A DNA stretch of 61,958 nucleotides from Gemmatimonadota bacterium (GCA_028874985.1 JAPPGI010000177.1:1-61958); one strand, 5' to 3'; positions 46,536-57,500 are shown, counted from the first letter of the stretch. Notes: generated by a model not told the origin, from the sequence alone. Made by a program: numbers and translations.

Positions 46536-46961
46536 TCAGCTCTCTTCTTCGTGCAGGAACCGCGACGCGGAGCCCGGCGGGGGTAGCGGGCAGTCGTCGC
46601 TGCGGCCGAACCAGCGGTAGCGATTGCGCGCGAGGACACGGTAGACGGCGTCGCGCACGGGGCGGGGAACGAGGAGGGCGAGGGAAAGGGCCGGGTAGGG
46701 GAAGCGCAGGTGGCGCGCCATGCGCAGCACGGCGGTGGAGGTTGTGTGGACGCCGCCCTCGTCGGCGAGCACGATGGTGTCGGGGAGCGCGTCGAAGTCG
46801 GCGTGGGGGTCCGCGAGGGCGACGGCGCGACGGGCGGCGGCGGAGCGAAGGGGCGCGAATCGAAGTCGTGCGAGGGGGTCCCGCTCGATGGTCCAGCGCA
46901 CGGTGGCGCTGCAGAAGCTGCAGTCACCGTCGAAGAGCACGACTGGGGGGGAATCGTTCAT
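46536..46961 (-). CDS. DCC-family thiol-disulfide oxidoreductase (DUF393)
   Basis: 141 residues. The hallmark D-x-D-C-x2-C is found as FDGDCSFCS (Cys14, Cys17) next to VVLFDGDC at the N-terminus, and a middle segment (FAPLRSAAARRAVAL) and a C-terminal YRVLARNRYRWFGR complete the family pattern. Members are predicted thioredoxin-fold redox proteins with poorly known partners. It is cytoplasmic. Confidence 0.88.
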   Translation of the reverse strand: MNDSPPVVLFDGDCSFCSATVRWTIERDPLARLRFAPLRSAAARRAVALADPHADFDALPDTIVLADEGGVHTTSTAVLRMARHLRFPYPALSLALLVPRPVRDAVYRVLARNRYRWFGRSDDCPLPPPGSASRFLHEEES

Positions 46962-47134
46962 GGGTGCATCGTCCGACCGATTGCGCGCGGCCGTCCGGAG
47001 GGGCGATTGTAGCGTCCGGCGCCGGGCCGAAAGCTAACGCGGCGGGGTGCGGGACGCCTCACCGCCCGAAATCCGCGGTCACTTCGGTCCCGGATCCGGT
47101 TACGGACGGAAAACGGAACAGGAGGCTCGACGAG

Positions 47135-48187
47135 ATGGGTGTGCGGTTGCTGGTCGGTACGGCGAAAGGCGGTTTCTGGGTGACGAGCGACGATCGTAGC
47201 GAGTGGGAGGTCGCCGGGCCCTTCTTCAAGGGCTGGAAAGTCACGGCGGGGCTGCGGCTCCGGGACGGAAGCTTCGTCGCGGCCGTCGCCAGCGACATCT
47301 ACGGCCCGGCGATCTTCCTGTCGCCCGACGGCGACGAATGGGAGCAGGTTGCGGACGGCCCTGCCTACCCCGACGGCGACGACCGCAGGTTGCGCCAGAT
47401 ATGGACGTTGCGCGAGAACCGGGGGAAGGTGTACGCCGGCGTGCAGGACGCGGGGGTCTTCACCAGCGGCGACGGGGGCAGGTCCTGGCAGCCGGTGCCG
47501 GGACTCAACGAGCACGAGACGCGCGGGGGGTGGATGCCGGGGGCGGGGGGGCTCTGTTGTCACGCCTTCCTCTTCGACCGCGGCAATCCGGATCGCATGT
47601 GGTGCGGCATCTCGGCGGTGGGCGTCTTTCGCACCGACGACGGGGGCGCCAGCTGGATACCGAAGAACCGGGGCGTGTACTGGGCGCACGAGCACGAGGA
47701 ATTCAAGGAGATCGGGCACTGCGTGCACGGTCTGGCCCAGGATCCCGGCGATCCCGGGCGCATCTACCGGCAGGATCATTCGGGGATGTACCGGAGCCGG
47801 GACGGCGGCGAGCTGTGGGAAAAGAACGAAAACGGGCTCGCGACCGCCTTCGGCTTCCCGATCGTCCTGGACCGGGCCAGCAGGTATCTCTTTGCGGTGC
47901 CGCTCGAGGCGGACCAGTACCGGCTGCCGGTCGGAGGGGCGCTCAAGGTGGTTCGGAGCACGGATGGGGGGGACAGCTGGCACACGGCCTCGGAGGGTCT
48001 TCCCGCGGAGCACGCCTATGGCGGGGTGCTGCGGGGTGCGATGGCGGTCGACGACCTGGAGCCGGGGGGCGTGTACATGGGGACGACTTCGGGCACGCTG
48101 CACGTGAGCCGCGATCTGGGAGAGAGCTGGACGAACCTGGCGGTGAGCCTGCCGCGGGTCCTCCACGTCTCGGCCTGGGTCGAGTGA
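47135..48187 (+). CDS. BNR/WD40-like beta-propeller protein
   Basis: About 350 residues from ATG 47135, preceded by AGGAGG. Repeated Asp-box (S/T-x-D-x-G-x-x-W) motifs include SGDGGRSWQPV, RTDDGGASWIP, SRDGGELWEK, STDGGDSWHT and SRDLGESWTN, which mark the blades of a beta-propeller as in sialidases and exo-alpha-sialidase-like proteins. No signal peptide is seen, so it is probably cytoplasmic. The stop overlaps the MoaD-like gene (GTGA), so the two are coupled; I do not know the function. Confidence 0.85.
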   Translation: MGVRLLVGTAKGGFWVTSDDRSEWEVAGPFFKGWKVTAGLRLRDGSFVAAVASDIYGPAIFLSPDGDEWEQVADGPAYPDGDDRRLRQIWTLRENRGKVYAGVQDAGVFTSGDGGRSWQPVPGLNEHETRGGWMPGAGGLCCHAFLFDRGNPDRMWCGISAVGVFRTDDGGASWIPKNRGVYWAHEHEEFKEIGHCVHGLAQDPGDPGRIYRQDHSGMYRSRDGGELWEKNENGLATAFGFPIVLDRASRYLFAVPLEADQYRLPVGGALKVVRSTDGGDSWHTASEGLPAEHAYGGVLRGAMAVDDLEPGGVYMGTTSGTLHVSRDLGESWTNLAVSLPRVLHVSAWVE

Positions 48188-48552
48188 GGGTGGACAGTTC
48201 CGGGGTGGCGCGCGTGGCCGAACCGCCGAGGCCGGGGGTCACCGTCTTCCTTCCCTCCCTCCTGGGGCCGGTCACCGGGGGCGTCCGCGAGCTGACGGTG
48301 CGCGGCGGATCGCTGCGGGAGGTCTTCGCCGACCTGATCGAGCGCGAGCCGCGGCTCAGGCCCCACCTCTTCAACGAGGCGGGCGACTTGCGGCGCCACG
48401 TGCTGTGCTTTCACAACGGGACGAACACGCGCTGGCTCGCCGGTCCGTCCCCCGGGGGCGTCGATTCGCCGGTGGAGCGAACGGACGGATGGGCCACACC
48501 GGTGGGGGAGGGGGACACGATCCTGTTCATGCAGGCGGTGTCGGGTGGGTAG
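48184..48552 (+). CDS. MoaD/ThiS-like ubiquitin-fold protein ending in GG
   Basis: 122 residues from GTG 48184. It has a ubiquitin-like fold: VTVFLPSLLGPVTGG, LREVFADLIEREPRLRPHLF, a middle loop and DTILFMQAVSGG. The C-terminal diglycine is exactly where sulfur carriers such as MoaD and ThiS become adenylated and thiocarboxylated. It differs from plain MoaD by a long mid-loop. It could feed sulfur to an unknown enzyme, possibly with the BNR protein coupled upstream. No E1-like activating enzyme is in the window. Confidence 0.75.
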   Translation: MRVDSSGVARVAEPPRPGVTVFLPSLLGPVTGGVRELTVRGGSLREVFADLIEREPRLRPHLFNEAGDLRRHVLCFHNGTNTRWLAGPSPGGVDSPVERTDGWATPVGEGDTILFMQAVSGG

Positions 48553-50290
48553 CCCCATTGACCGGCGCGGCCGGTCGGTCCTCCGAACTGAGCGCGAGCT
48601 GGAACGCCGCCAGACTCTCGGAGATCCCGTCCCCGGCATGGCGGAACTCCTCGGGGATCGTGCGCTGGCGCGCCATTGCGCGCCGCAGCGCCCCCTGTCT
48701 GGCCCGGTCCGCGACTCCCGGTGCCGCATCGGACCCCCACCCGGCTTCATTGAACGAAGCCAACTCCGAATCCAGGTACGCCTTGAATTCCCTGAGAACG
48801 GTCTGCTGTCGCGTGAGCTTCTCGCAGTGATAACCCATGGCGGCCAGGCGGATTGCCAGCGGCAGGAATCGCGGATGGTCCCTGGAGACCCTGGCGATGT
48901 AGCGTGAGAATACCGGCAACTGGTCCGGCGTCAGGCGCCGCCGGATTCCCATGATGCCCAGATAGAGAAGGTGCTTGCTCACCGGCTTGTAGATGTGCGG
49001 TACCGGATTGAGGTTGTCCAGCAGGGTCAGGCAGCGGTCGAAATAGTTCTCCAGCGTCGAATCGTAGATGGTTCCGACGACCCGGAGATACCCTTCCACC
49101 AGCGTCCGGGGATCCATCTGCGGCTTGAAGTTCAGGGCCGTGGCGTCGATTTCGACGGGTTTGTCCAACAACCGGTTCTCGCGCTCCAGCCGGGTCCAGA
49201 GGTTCGTTCCCTTGAGTGCGGTCAGCAACCCGACCAGCGCGATCGGAATCCCGGCCTCCTGGATGAACTCGATCTGGGCGTCGAAGGCGTCGTCGTCGTC
49301 GTCGTCGAGGCCGAGGATGAAGCCGCCCAGAACCATCATTCCCTTCCGCTGGATCCTGCGCACGGACGTGAACAGGTAGTTGTCGTCGCGCATGTCGAGA
49401 TTCTGGGGCTTCTTCATCTTCCTGAGGGCCTTCGGGTTGGGCGTCTCGATGCCTAGGAAGACGGCGTCGAAGCCGGCCTCGATCATGTCGTCCATCAGGT
49501 CGTTCATCCGGACGAGATTGACGCTCGCTTCGGTGAACAGCGAATAGGGATGGCCGCGCTCCTTCTGCCATTCGGCGATCACTGGGAGAAGCCTCGAAAC
49601 CTCGCGCTTGTTGCCGATGAAGTTGTCGTCGACCAGGAAGAGCGGACCCCGCCACCCCAGCTCGTACAGGCGGTCGAACTCGGCCACCATCTGCTCCGGC
49701 GACTTCGTGCGGGACACGCGGCCGTACAGCTTGGTGATGTCGCAGAACTCGCAGTCGAAGGGGCATCCCCGCGAGAACTGGAGACACATCGAGTGATACT
49801 CGCTCATGTCGATGAGGTCGAAACGGGGAACCGGAGCCGTGCTCATGTCCGGCTTCCTCGGGGCGCGGTAGACGGCCCGCGCGGTGCCGTTCTCCAGGTC
49901 GCGAAGGAAGGTCGGGAAGGTCTCCTCGACCTCGTCGAGCACGAAATGATCGATTCCCTCCATCTCTTCGTGAAAGGTGGTGGGGTGCGGTCCGCCGGCG
50001 ATGACCGGAACCCGCGCGCGGTTGCAGCGCTCGACGACCAGCTCGAGCGAGGGGCGCTGCGGAATCATGGTCGACGTGAAGGCCAGGTCCGCCCACTCCA
50101 GATCGGCGTCCTCTAGCGCGGTCACGTTGAGGTCGACCACGCGCAGGTTGTACCGGGATGGGAACATCGCGGCCACGGTGAGCAGACCGAGCGGAGGAAA
50201 GGCCGCCTTGATGCCCAGCAGGTCCAGGGCGTAGTTGTTCCCCCAGTACGTGGGAGGGTGCTTCGGGTAGACGAGGAGGGCGTTCGTCAT
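48527..50290 (-). CDS. B12-binding radical SAM enzyme (HpnR-like)
   Basis: 587 residues. The N-terminal part (LLVYPKHPPTYWGNNYALDL, VIAGGPHPTTFHEEM) is a cobalamin-binding domain. The radical SAM motif C-x3-C-x2-C is RGCPFDCEFCDITK, followed by FLVDDNFIGNKREVSRLLP and GFDAVFLGIETPN. A C-terminal DUF4070-like extension follows (about residues 430-530). The layout resembles hopanoid C-3 methylase HpnR and related methylases; the actual substrate cannot be proven. Run of Asp (LDDDDDDAFD) in a linker. It overlaps the MoaD-like gene tail to tail by 26 bp. The nearby cobalamin adenosyltransferase is consistent with B12 use. Confidence 0.8.
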   Translation of the reverse strand: MTNALLVYPKHPPTYWGNNYALDLLGIKAAFPPLGLLTVAAMFPSRYNLRVVDLNVTALEDADLEWADLAFTSTMIPQRPSLELVVERCNRARVPVIAGGPHPTTFHEEMEGIDHFVLDEVEETFPTFLRDLENGTARAVYRAPRKPDMSTAPVPRFDLIDMSEYHSMCLQFSRGCPFDCEFCDITKLYGRVSRTKSPEQMVAEFDRLYELGWRGPLFLVDDNFIGNKREVSRLLPVIAEWQKERGHPYSLFTEASVNLVRMNDLMDDMIEAGFDAVFLGIETPNPKALRKMKKPQNLDMRDDNYLFTSVRRIQRKGMMVLGGFILGLDDDDDDAFDAQIEFIQEAGIPIALVGLLTALKGTNLWTRLERENRLLDKPVEIDATALNFKPQMDPRTLVEGYLRVVGTIYDSTLENYFDRCLTLLDNLNPVPHIYKPVSKHLLYLGIMGIRRRLTPDQLPVFSRYIARVSRDHPRFLPLAIRLAAMGYHCEKLTRQQTVLREFKAYLDSELASFNEAGWGSDAAPGVADRARQGALRRAMARQRTIPEEFRHAGDGISESLAAFQLALSSEDRPAAPVNGATHPTPPA

Positions 50291-50592
50291 GGTTCAGCCG
50301 GCGCCGGTGCCGTCGACATGGCCGGGCAGTCCGTGGATCATGCCGGGAGGGCCGTTGTCACGGGTCGGCACCGGCGGCGGCACCCCGTGTTCGCGTCGCC
50401 TCTTCATGTCCACCCCTCATCGGTTGGCCTCCCATGTCGGAATGATGAACGGACCCGTAACGAGGGAAAGGATTCATGGCGGTCATTGCACGTTAAGTCA
50501 AGGTCATACCGTCACTTTGCCACCGTGGGCGATCGCTGGTATCGGGGCCGAAGTCCTGAATCCGTAGAACCTGGACGAGGGGTCGAGCGGGG
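50291..50592. other. Intergenic; carries a variant palindromic motif
   Basis: No gene seen. It holds GGGCAGTCCGTGGATCATG near 50324-50341, related to the recurring motif and very like the first codons of the hicB gene (I-H-G-L-P-G), possibly a scrap of such a gene. The promoters of the radical SAM gene (leftward) and of the decayed gene to the right must lie here, but I see no clear boxes. Confidence 0.4.
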
Positions 50593-51971
50593 TTGTCCGC
50601 TGGTCCGGATTCGGCCAAGGCGGCGGCGTGCGTGGCCTTTGTGATCGGCGCGGAGACGCAGGGCCATCCGTCGCGGACGCGTTCATTGGCGGACTGGACG
50701 GCAGGGCATTCGGACGCGATCCACGGCGTGGCCGATCTCGACGCGGACGCTCTGCGCCGGGACATCTACGATGGCACGGAACCTCATATCCTCGTGGAAG
50801 TCAGCGAACTGAGAGAGCCCGAAGGCAGGTTGCTGGTCGTTCGCATACCCCCGGGAATGCCTCCGCACACCACATCGGACGGCGTGGCCAGGATTAGGGT
50901 CGGCAAGGAAAGCAAGCCGCTGACAGGATCCAATCTGGCCAATCTGGTCGTGTCCCGGGGCAGGCGGGACCTTACCGCCGAGATCCTCCCGGATGTGAGA
51001 TTCTCCGACCTCGATCCGCAGCAATTCGACCGCCTGCGCCGACTGGTCAGGGCCGATCCAGCCAGAAGCGATCTGGCGGAACTCGAGAACCGAAAGCTGG
51101 CGGAAGCGCTCGGCCTTGCATCACGCAGAGGCGTTACCCTGGCGGCAGTCCTACTCCTCGGATCGCGGTCCTCGCTTTCCCGCTCCGTCCCGCGTCATGA
51201 ACTGGTCTTCTCCAGATCGCGCGGCCCCACACGATACGATGTGCGCCGGGATCTGCGTGCTCCCCTGTTGGAAACCCTGGAGGAAGTCCGGCGCCTGCTG
51301 ACCGCGAACCTTCGGGTCATGCCCATCGGACCCGCAGGATTCCACCAGCTCGAAATCCCGGACATCACATGGTGGATCGCGCGGGAGGCCGTGCTGAATG
51401 CGCTGGTTCACCGCGACTATTTCCTGCACCAGTCCATTCACCTGCGCGCTACGAGGCCGACGAGTCCCACGTCAAGCTGGTCTTGCCCACACGGACACAC
51501 GCCGACTTTGCCCGATTCGTTCAGGACATTCGAAGCGGAGGTGAAGAACTCGGGGTCGACGAGCTGATCGTCTTTCGTGGATTGGCACGGCGACCCGTTC
51601 TCGACCGGTGGTCGGCGTCCAGGATCCTCCAGCTTTCCGCCAACGAGGCCGCGGAAATCCTGGTGTCGCTCAGGATACGTGGATTCCTCGTTCCCCAGGG
51701 AAGGGGCCGAGGGACGAAATACCGCCTGGCCCGCCGATACGCGGCACTGATCGAATCCGCCGGTGACAACCAGGACATCTGGCTGGACGAGGAGTCCGTA
51801 AGGCTTCGACTCCTCACGATTCTCCCCGAGAGGGGCCGTCTGACAAACGCGGAGATCCGACGTTTGTCAGGGTACTCCAGGACTCAGGTGCTGAGGCTCA
51901 TGCGCTCATTGCGACGGGAGGGGGGCTCACTACGTGGCGGCGGATCCGGAGGAGTAGCGCTACTGCGGTGA
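50593..51971 (+). pseudogene. AlbA_2/HATPase DNA-binding regulator, internally deleted
   Basis: The first frame (50593 to about 51462) has a Schlafen-type AlbA_2 domain (LLVVRIPPGMPPHTTSDGVA, RIRVGKESKPLTGSNLAN), then the start of a histidine-kinase-type ATPase fold (ITWWIAREAVLNALVHRDYF, LHQSIHLR). Then the frame jumps to the C-terminal part (YEADESHVKLVLPTRTHADF, FARFVQDIR) in the next frame, which normally follows more than 100 residues later. The join is at CTGCGCGCTACGAG (51445-51460). A winged helix ends the second piece (LTNAEIRRLSGYSRTQVLRL). The N-terminus also lacks an obvious start. Related proteins are RecG/Schlafen-like regulators in defence or mobile contexts. Confidence 0.8.
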
Positions 51972-54503
51972 TAGGGTGGGTCTGTCTATCGACTTCCCGG
52001 CCCCCGCCGCTCGCCCGACCCGCCCCGCAGCGAACTCCCGATACCTGCCGAACGCGTCGTTCACGATGTCTTCGGTCAAGCCGTAGTCCGCGATGTCATA
52101 CCTGTGCCGCTTCTCGCTGCGTCTCTGCTCTTCCTGCTTCCAGAACCAGGCCCTCATCGCTTCGGCGGACCGCGGCTCGATCGACCACCCGAAGCGGCGG
52201 TAGACGCCGCCCACCACCGCCAGGGGGTTGCGCACCAGGTCGTAGAAGCTCACATCGTGCCAGCGATCCTCCAGCTCCGGGTGTGACTGCCGGAAACCGA
52301 CCGCCCGGTCCAGCATCCGGCTCATCGCCTTCAGCTGCTCGGTCCCGAGCTGGTCGCGCGGGAGCGGTTCGCTGATCTTCGACCGGACCCGCTCCACCAG
52401 GCTGCACCACGATCCCATGAACTCGACGGGTTCGCGATGCGTCTGGATGAACAGGGCGTCGGGATACGCCTCGAGCAGGGCCCCCAGCTCCATGAGGTGG
52501 GTCGGCATCTTGAACAGCCATTGCCCCTGCAGGCCGGGGTGGCACTCCCTGCGCTGGAAGTTGTAGTGCTGCATGGTGGCGCGATGGACCTGATAGGCCT
52601 CCCTGGTGCCGCTCTCTTCGAGCCAGCGCTCGTATCCGGGCAGACGGTATCTGGTGGTGAACACCCATGTCTTGAGCGACAACCTGAGGATGGGGATATC
52701 CTCCTCCGGTTCGTCGAGCGCGATATGGTGCATGCCCGCGAAGGAATCGACGATGCCCGACGCGTCGAATACGTCCGCCGCCTTGATGCGGCGGGGATCT
52801 TCTGGCGTCCCGGCGACCGCGGCGTAGTGGCCGTCGGGGATGACGGGCTCCACGTATTCGTAGGCCCGTAAGGCCCAGAACTGCCGGTCGCGTGCCAGCA
52901 GGCGGTGCAGGAAGGTCGTTCCCGTCCTGTTGATGCCCACGATGAACACCGGGCGCACGATTCTCTGCCGCCCGATTTCCGGCAGCCGCAGGCGCTCTGC
53001 GGCCAGTTCGGCATTGTTGCGCAGGATTCGGCACAGATCGAAGACGCAGTGTCCGATACGCCTTGCCGTCAGGCCGGCTTCCGGAGAATTGAAGGCTTCA
53101 ACGAGACGGGTCAGCCCCTCGAGCATCCACTCGGGGTAGGTGGAATCGAAGGGCACTCCGTTGTTCCTGGCGTAGGCCCCGGCCTGGTTCAACAGGTTGT
53201 CGAGGCTCAGCCGGTCCTGGGGAATCGCCTGCGGCCACTCTTCCCGATGATCCCTGATCCAACGGTTGTAGCGCACATACCTGGTGAGTGGACCTGGCCA
53301 ACTGATGGCGCCCGGGCAGTCCTCGCGGATGGCGCGGTCGGAGACCGGCAGAGTCCGGACCGCTTCGGTGCCGCGGAACCAATAGGGGGCGAAGTGGTCG
53401 ACCAGGGCCCAGTTGCGGGCAAGCGGAGAGGCGTCGCCGCGGGCCTGGCAGGCGCGCTTGAAGGCGAGGTACGAAACCTCCGGATAGTCCAGCCCGAACT
53501 CCGCGAGCCGCATGGCCCTGTAGGACGGTGCAGGGTTGCAACAGCTGTAGATGGTGAAGCGCCGATTCGGGTTCAGGGAGACTTCGGTGCAGATCCGGGT
53601 CATGGTATCCGCGGGGTCGTCGTTGAAATGCACCGTGAATCCTTGCGGGATCATTCCGACATCGACGACCGCGGCGAAGAGACGCTGGGCGATGTTGCCC
53701 GGCTGGGTGTATCCGGTGGAGGCCAGGCTGGTCTGCCCCATTCGGAAGATGGCGGCCGGCAGGCCGGCCGAGTGCGCGTACAGGATGGCCTGTTCGGCCA
53801 CCAGCTTGCTCCAGGGATACCCGAGGAACCCGAGCGGGATCGCCCTCTTCATGCGGACCAGGTCCGGCTGCATGTGGTCGTCGATGCGGCAGTCGCCGTA
53901 CTCGCGGGCGAAGGAGAAGATGTACTCGGGGAACACCGCCATGGTCGAGACGTGGAACAGGTGCTTGAGGCGGGTGTTCAGGCACAGACCCAGGACGTTT
54001 TGGACGCTGAAGGCGTTGACGCGGCGGATCGACCGGTAGGAGGCGTTGAGGCTGAGGGTTGCCGCAAGGTGGTAGACGGCGTCAGTCTCCCGGGAGAGCC
54101 GCCCGAAGTCGGCGCCGGAGAGTCCGAAGTGCGATTCCGCGACGTCACCGGCGTACACGTGGATCCGGGGCGCGAAGGCATCGTCCCAGGTCTCGGCGTG
54201 CCCCATGTTCGCGCGCAGACGCTCGAAGCCGTGCTCCGCCGATTCGGCCCGCACGATGCAGTGGACCGTCAGATTGGAATCATGCGCGAGGAGGTCTCGA
54301 ACCAGGAAGCGACCCATGAATCCCGTTGCTCCGGTGACCAGGACACGGCGGAAGTCGGCGGGAGAGACGGGGTCCTCGGGCGAGGCGTCCTGGAGCGCAC
54401 CGCGGACAAAGCGGCGCAACGCGGCAAGGTCGGCCTGGCAATCGGGCGGCAGGGTGCCCGCCAGGGGTGGAACCGGATGCTGTCTGGCGGGCGGCCGGGC
54501 CAT
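51960..54503 (-). CDS. Thioester reductase-sulfotransferase fusion (SwfB-like)
   Basis: About 847 residues from ATG 54503, eight bases after the PKS stop. Residues about 50-350 are an NAD(P)-dependent thioester reductase domain: VLVTGATGFMGRFLVRDLL, STMAVFPEY and Y-x3-K in GYPWSKLVAE. Residues about 560-830 are a sulfotransferase: PAPS motif VFIVGINRTGTTFLHRLLA and FKMPTHLMELGALLEAYP. The reductase would release the acyl chain from the PKS carrier protein as an aldehyde or alcohol, and the sulfotransferase could sulfate it; the product might be a sulfated alkyl chain. I recall the same domain pair in swf-type loci of sponge symbionts, not verified here. Both motifs look intact. The 3' end overlaps the neighbouring pseudogene by 12 bp. 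Confidence 0.85.
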   Translation of the reverse strand: MARPPARQHPVPPLAGTLPPDCQADLAALRRFVRGALQDASPEDPVSPADFRRVLVTGATGFMGRFLVRDLLAHDSNLTVHCIVRAESAEHGFERLRANMGHAETWDDAFAPRIHVYAGDVAESHFGLSGADFGRLSRETDAVYHLAATLSLNASYRSIRRVNAFSVQNVLGLCLNTRLKHLFHVSTMAVFPEYIFSFAREYGDCRIDDHMQPDLVRMKRAIPLGFLGYPWSKLVAEQAILYAHSAGLPAAIFRMGQTSLASTGYTQPGNIAQRLFAAVVDVGMIPQGFTVHFNDDPADTMTRICTEVSLNPNRRFTIYSCCNPAPSYRAMRLAEFGLDYPEVSYLAFKRACQARGDASPLARNWALVDHFAPYWFRGTEAVRTLPVSDRAIREDCPGAISWPGPLTRYVRYNRWIRDHREEWPQAIPQDRLSLDNLLNQAGAYARNNGVPFDSTYPEWMLEGLTRLVEAFNSPEAGLTARRIGHCVFDLCRILRNNAELAAERLRLPEIGRQRIVRPVFIVGINRTGTTFLHRLLARDRQFWALRAYEYVEPVIPDGHYAAVAGTPEDPRRIKAADVFDASGIVDSFAGMHHIALDEPEEDIPILRLSLKTWVFTTRYRLPGYERWLEESGTREAYQVHRATMQHYNFQRRECHPGLQGQWLFKMPTHLMELGALLEAYPDALFIQTHREPVEFMGSWCSLVERVRSKISEPLPRDQLGTEQLKAMSRMLDRAVGFRQSHPELEDRWHDVSFYDLVRNPLAVVGGVYRRFGWSIEPRSAEAMRAWFWKQEEQRRSEKRHRYDIADYGLTEDIVNDAFGRYREFAAGRVGRAAGAGKSIDRPTLSPQ

Positions 54504-54511
54504 GTCGTGGG

Positions 54512-57500
54512 TCAGCGGTCCCGGCCGGCCGTGACCTTCGCAGCACCGGCAGGCATAGGGCGATCTCCGGATCCGTCGACGCCGGCGACCGGGGAGAATC
54601 CTCCGTTCGGAAAGTGATCCTCGTGCCGGTTCGCAAAGGGAGATATTCTTCTGTGCGCCCGCCGCGTGGACTGCCGGGACTCGGCTGCGGAAGCGTCCGG
54701 TGCGGCCTCCGCTTCGGACGCTCCATCCGACGCGCCACCCTCGACGATGGTCTGCGCGAGGGAAAGGGCCGTGGCGGTGGTCATCAGCTCCAGCGCGCTG
54801 ACCTGGTGGTTGTACTGCGTCTGAATGAACGCGCCGAGTTCCGCCACCGAAATCGAGGTGAGCCCGAAGCTCGACAGGGGCTCGGTCATCTCGCCCTCCT
54901 CGTGTCCGCACAGATCGGCGACCTTGGCCGAGATCTGGGCGACGACCCCCTCGACGGTCAGATCACCGCCCGCATCCACCTCGAACGCCGCCTGATTGTT
55001 CACGAGCCGTCCGTTGCGCATGTAGTCGGGGGAATCGACGGACCAGGGCGGGTTGGAGAAAAGCGCGGTGACGAGATGGTCCTGCTCGGGCATGGTGCGC
55101 AGGGCGTAGTCGAGATTGGCGATCGCGAAGTTGGCGCTCACGGTCGTCATCCCGGCCGCTCTCATCATGCGCATGACGTGGAGGCTACGCGCCGCCATCC
55201 CGACTTCGGTGACCGGACCCAGGTTGTAGGAGAGAGCGGGGAGGCCGCGGCGCCGGCGCCACGCGGCCAGTCCGTCGAGGAAGGCGCTCGCGCCGCTGTA
55301 GTTGATCTGTCCGAGATTGCCGAAGGTCGAGGCTATCGAGGAGAAGAGCACGAAATGGTCCAGGTCACATTCGGTGGTGGCGCGGTGCAGGTTCAGGGCG
55401 CCCTGCGCCTTGGGGGCGAACACCTTCCTGAGAGACTCGGGAGACGTGTCGAGGAACGAGCGGTCCTCGAGCGTTCCCGCCAGGTGGAACACCCCCTTCA
55501 ACGGGCGCTCCAGCCTGGCGATGCACCGCTCAACGTCGGCCTGGCTGCGCACGTCGCCCGCGACGATGTCGATTTCGTAGTCCTCTTCCATCTTCGACAG
55601 GGTGGTGTTCTGCCGGATCCAGTGCAGGTCCCGGCATCGCTCCGGATCCCTGTCCATCAGGGTCAGGTGCCGCGCCCCGACGGCGATCAGGTAGGGGACG
55701 AAACGGAGGCCGAAACCACCCAGGCCGCCCGTCACCAGGTAGGTCGCGCCGGGATCGAGGAAGGGCCGTGTGTCCGCGATCCCGAAACCGGGATCCGTGC
55801 CGGCCGGAGGTGCCGTGAGGACCAGCTTTCCTTGGTGCCGGCCGGTCGTCATGAGTCGAAGCGCCCTGGCGTAGTCCCCGTACGGGAAGGCCGTGAGCGC
55901 CGGCGGGGGCACCGCACCCTCCGCCATCAGGTCCAGACAGGCCTGGGAAAGGACGTGGGACAGCACCGGATCGTCCAGCATCAACCGGTCCACGTCGATG
56001 GCGGCGAAGCGGAGGTTCCTGCGGAACACGCGCATGCTGAGCGAGTTGTCGGTGTAGATGTCGACCTTACCGATCTCGCAGTGCCAGCCGGAGGGACGCA
56101 GGGCCTTGAGGCAGAGCGCGATGTGATGGCCCGCGAGCGAATTCAGCACGACGTCGACGCCCTTGCCTCCCGTGGCCGCCATCAGGTCGTCGTACCACCG
56201 GAGGCTGTGTGAATCGAAGGCTCCCCGCGCCCCTATCGCCAACAGCTGTTCGCGCTTGCTCTCGTTGCCCGCGGTCGTGTAGATCTCCGCGCCCACGTGC
56301 TTCGCCAGCGCGATGGCGGCCTGTCCGACACCTCCCATGGCCGAGTGGATGAGGACCCGCTGTCCCTTCCTCAGACGCGCCAGGTGGATCAGCGCGTAGT
56401 AGGCGGTGACGTAGACCGACAGCGAGGATGCGGCCTCCTCCATGCCGATCCGGTCCGGCCTGAGGAACGCGAGGTGCTCGTTCACCACGACGCGGTTGCC
56501 GATGCAGCCGCCCGTCGTCACCGCCACCTCGTCGCCGACGCTCAGCCGCTTCACGCCGTCGCCGATGCGCCGGACGATTCCGCTGCCCTCGATGCCCACT
56601 TCGCGTCCGAGCGCCGAGCGCTCGTAGGCCATCGCGGGTAGGAGCCCGAGCGTGACCATGACGTCGCGGAAATTCAGCGCCGCCGCGGTCATCTCGATCT
56701 CCACGTCGGACGGACCCGGCGGGGGAGGCTCGAACGTCGTCATCTGCCGTCCGCTGACCTGGCCCGGGTTGTCGAGGCGGAGCCGGTAGGAGGCGTCCTC
56801 GCCTGCGGGCAGAAGCGGAGCACGGTCGCGTACGCTCACGATCCGCGGAACCCACACCCGTCCCTCCCGCACCGCCACTTCGCGCTCGCGCAGGTCGCAC
56901 CGGTCGAGGAGCGCCATCGCCTCCAGGTCGCTCCCGGCGCCCAGGTCCACGAGCTGGAAATCGATCCGCGTGTCCTCGGCGAGCAGCTCCAGGGCGAGAC
57001 TGCGAACGGCTCCCCACAGCGTGCTCCCGCGCGGGTCGTCCACGCCGCAGACGGCCCCGTGCGTCACGATGGTGAGGCGGCAGTTCCGCGTCGCGTTCTC
57101 GAGACGGTACGGCGCGATGGCCTGAAGGAAGGCGACCAGCTGCCAGACCGCCCGCTCACCCGTGGGATCGGTGGGATCCGCGCCGCAGAAGATGTCGATC
57201 GCGGCCAGATCGGCCCCCCGGGGCCATTCTTCGAGCGACGCGAAGTCGCTGTTCTCGTAGCATGCCCACGGCACCTGGTGAACCTCGGGCGAGTCGAGCA
57301 GGGCCACCCAGTCCGAAGCCCGGCCGTCCGGTGCGCCGATGACCCAGCGCGGGCGTGACTCGTCCCCCGACCGTTCCGGTTCGCGGTAGCTCCGCGGCGC
57401 CTGGAGCAGCGTGGTGCGCCGGCCCGCGTGGAGTGTCGACCAGCCGTCTCCCGGCTCGATGGCCTCGCCGTCGTCGTGGGAAACCAGCGCGAGACCCCCG

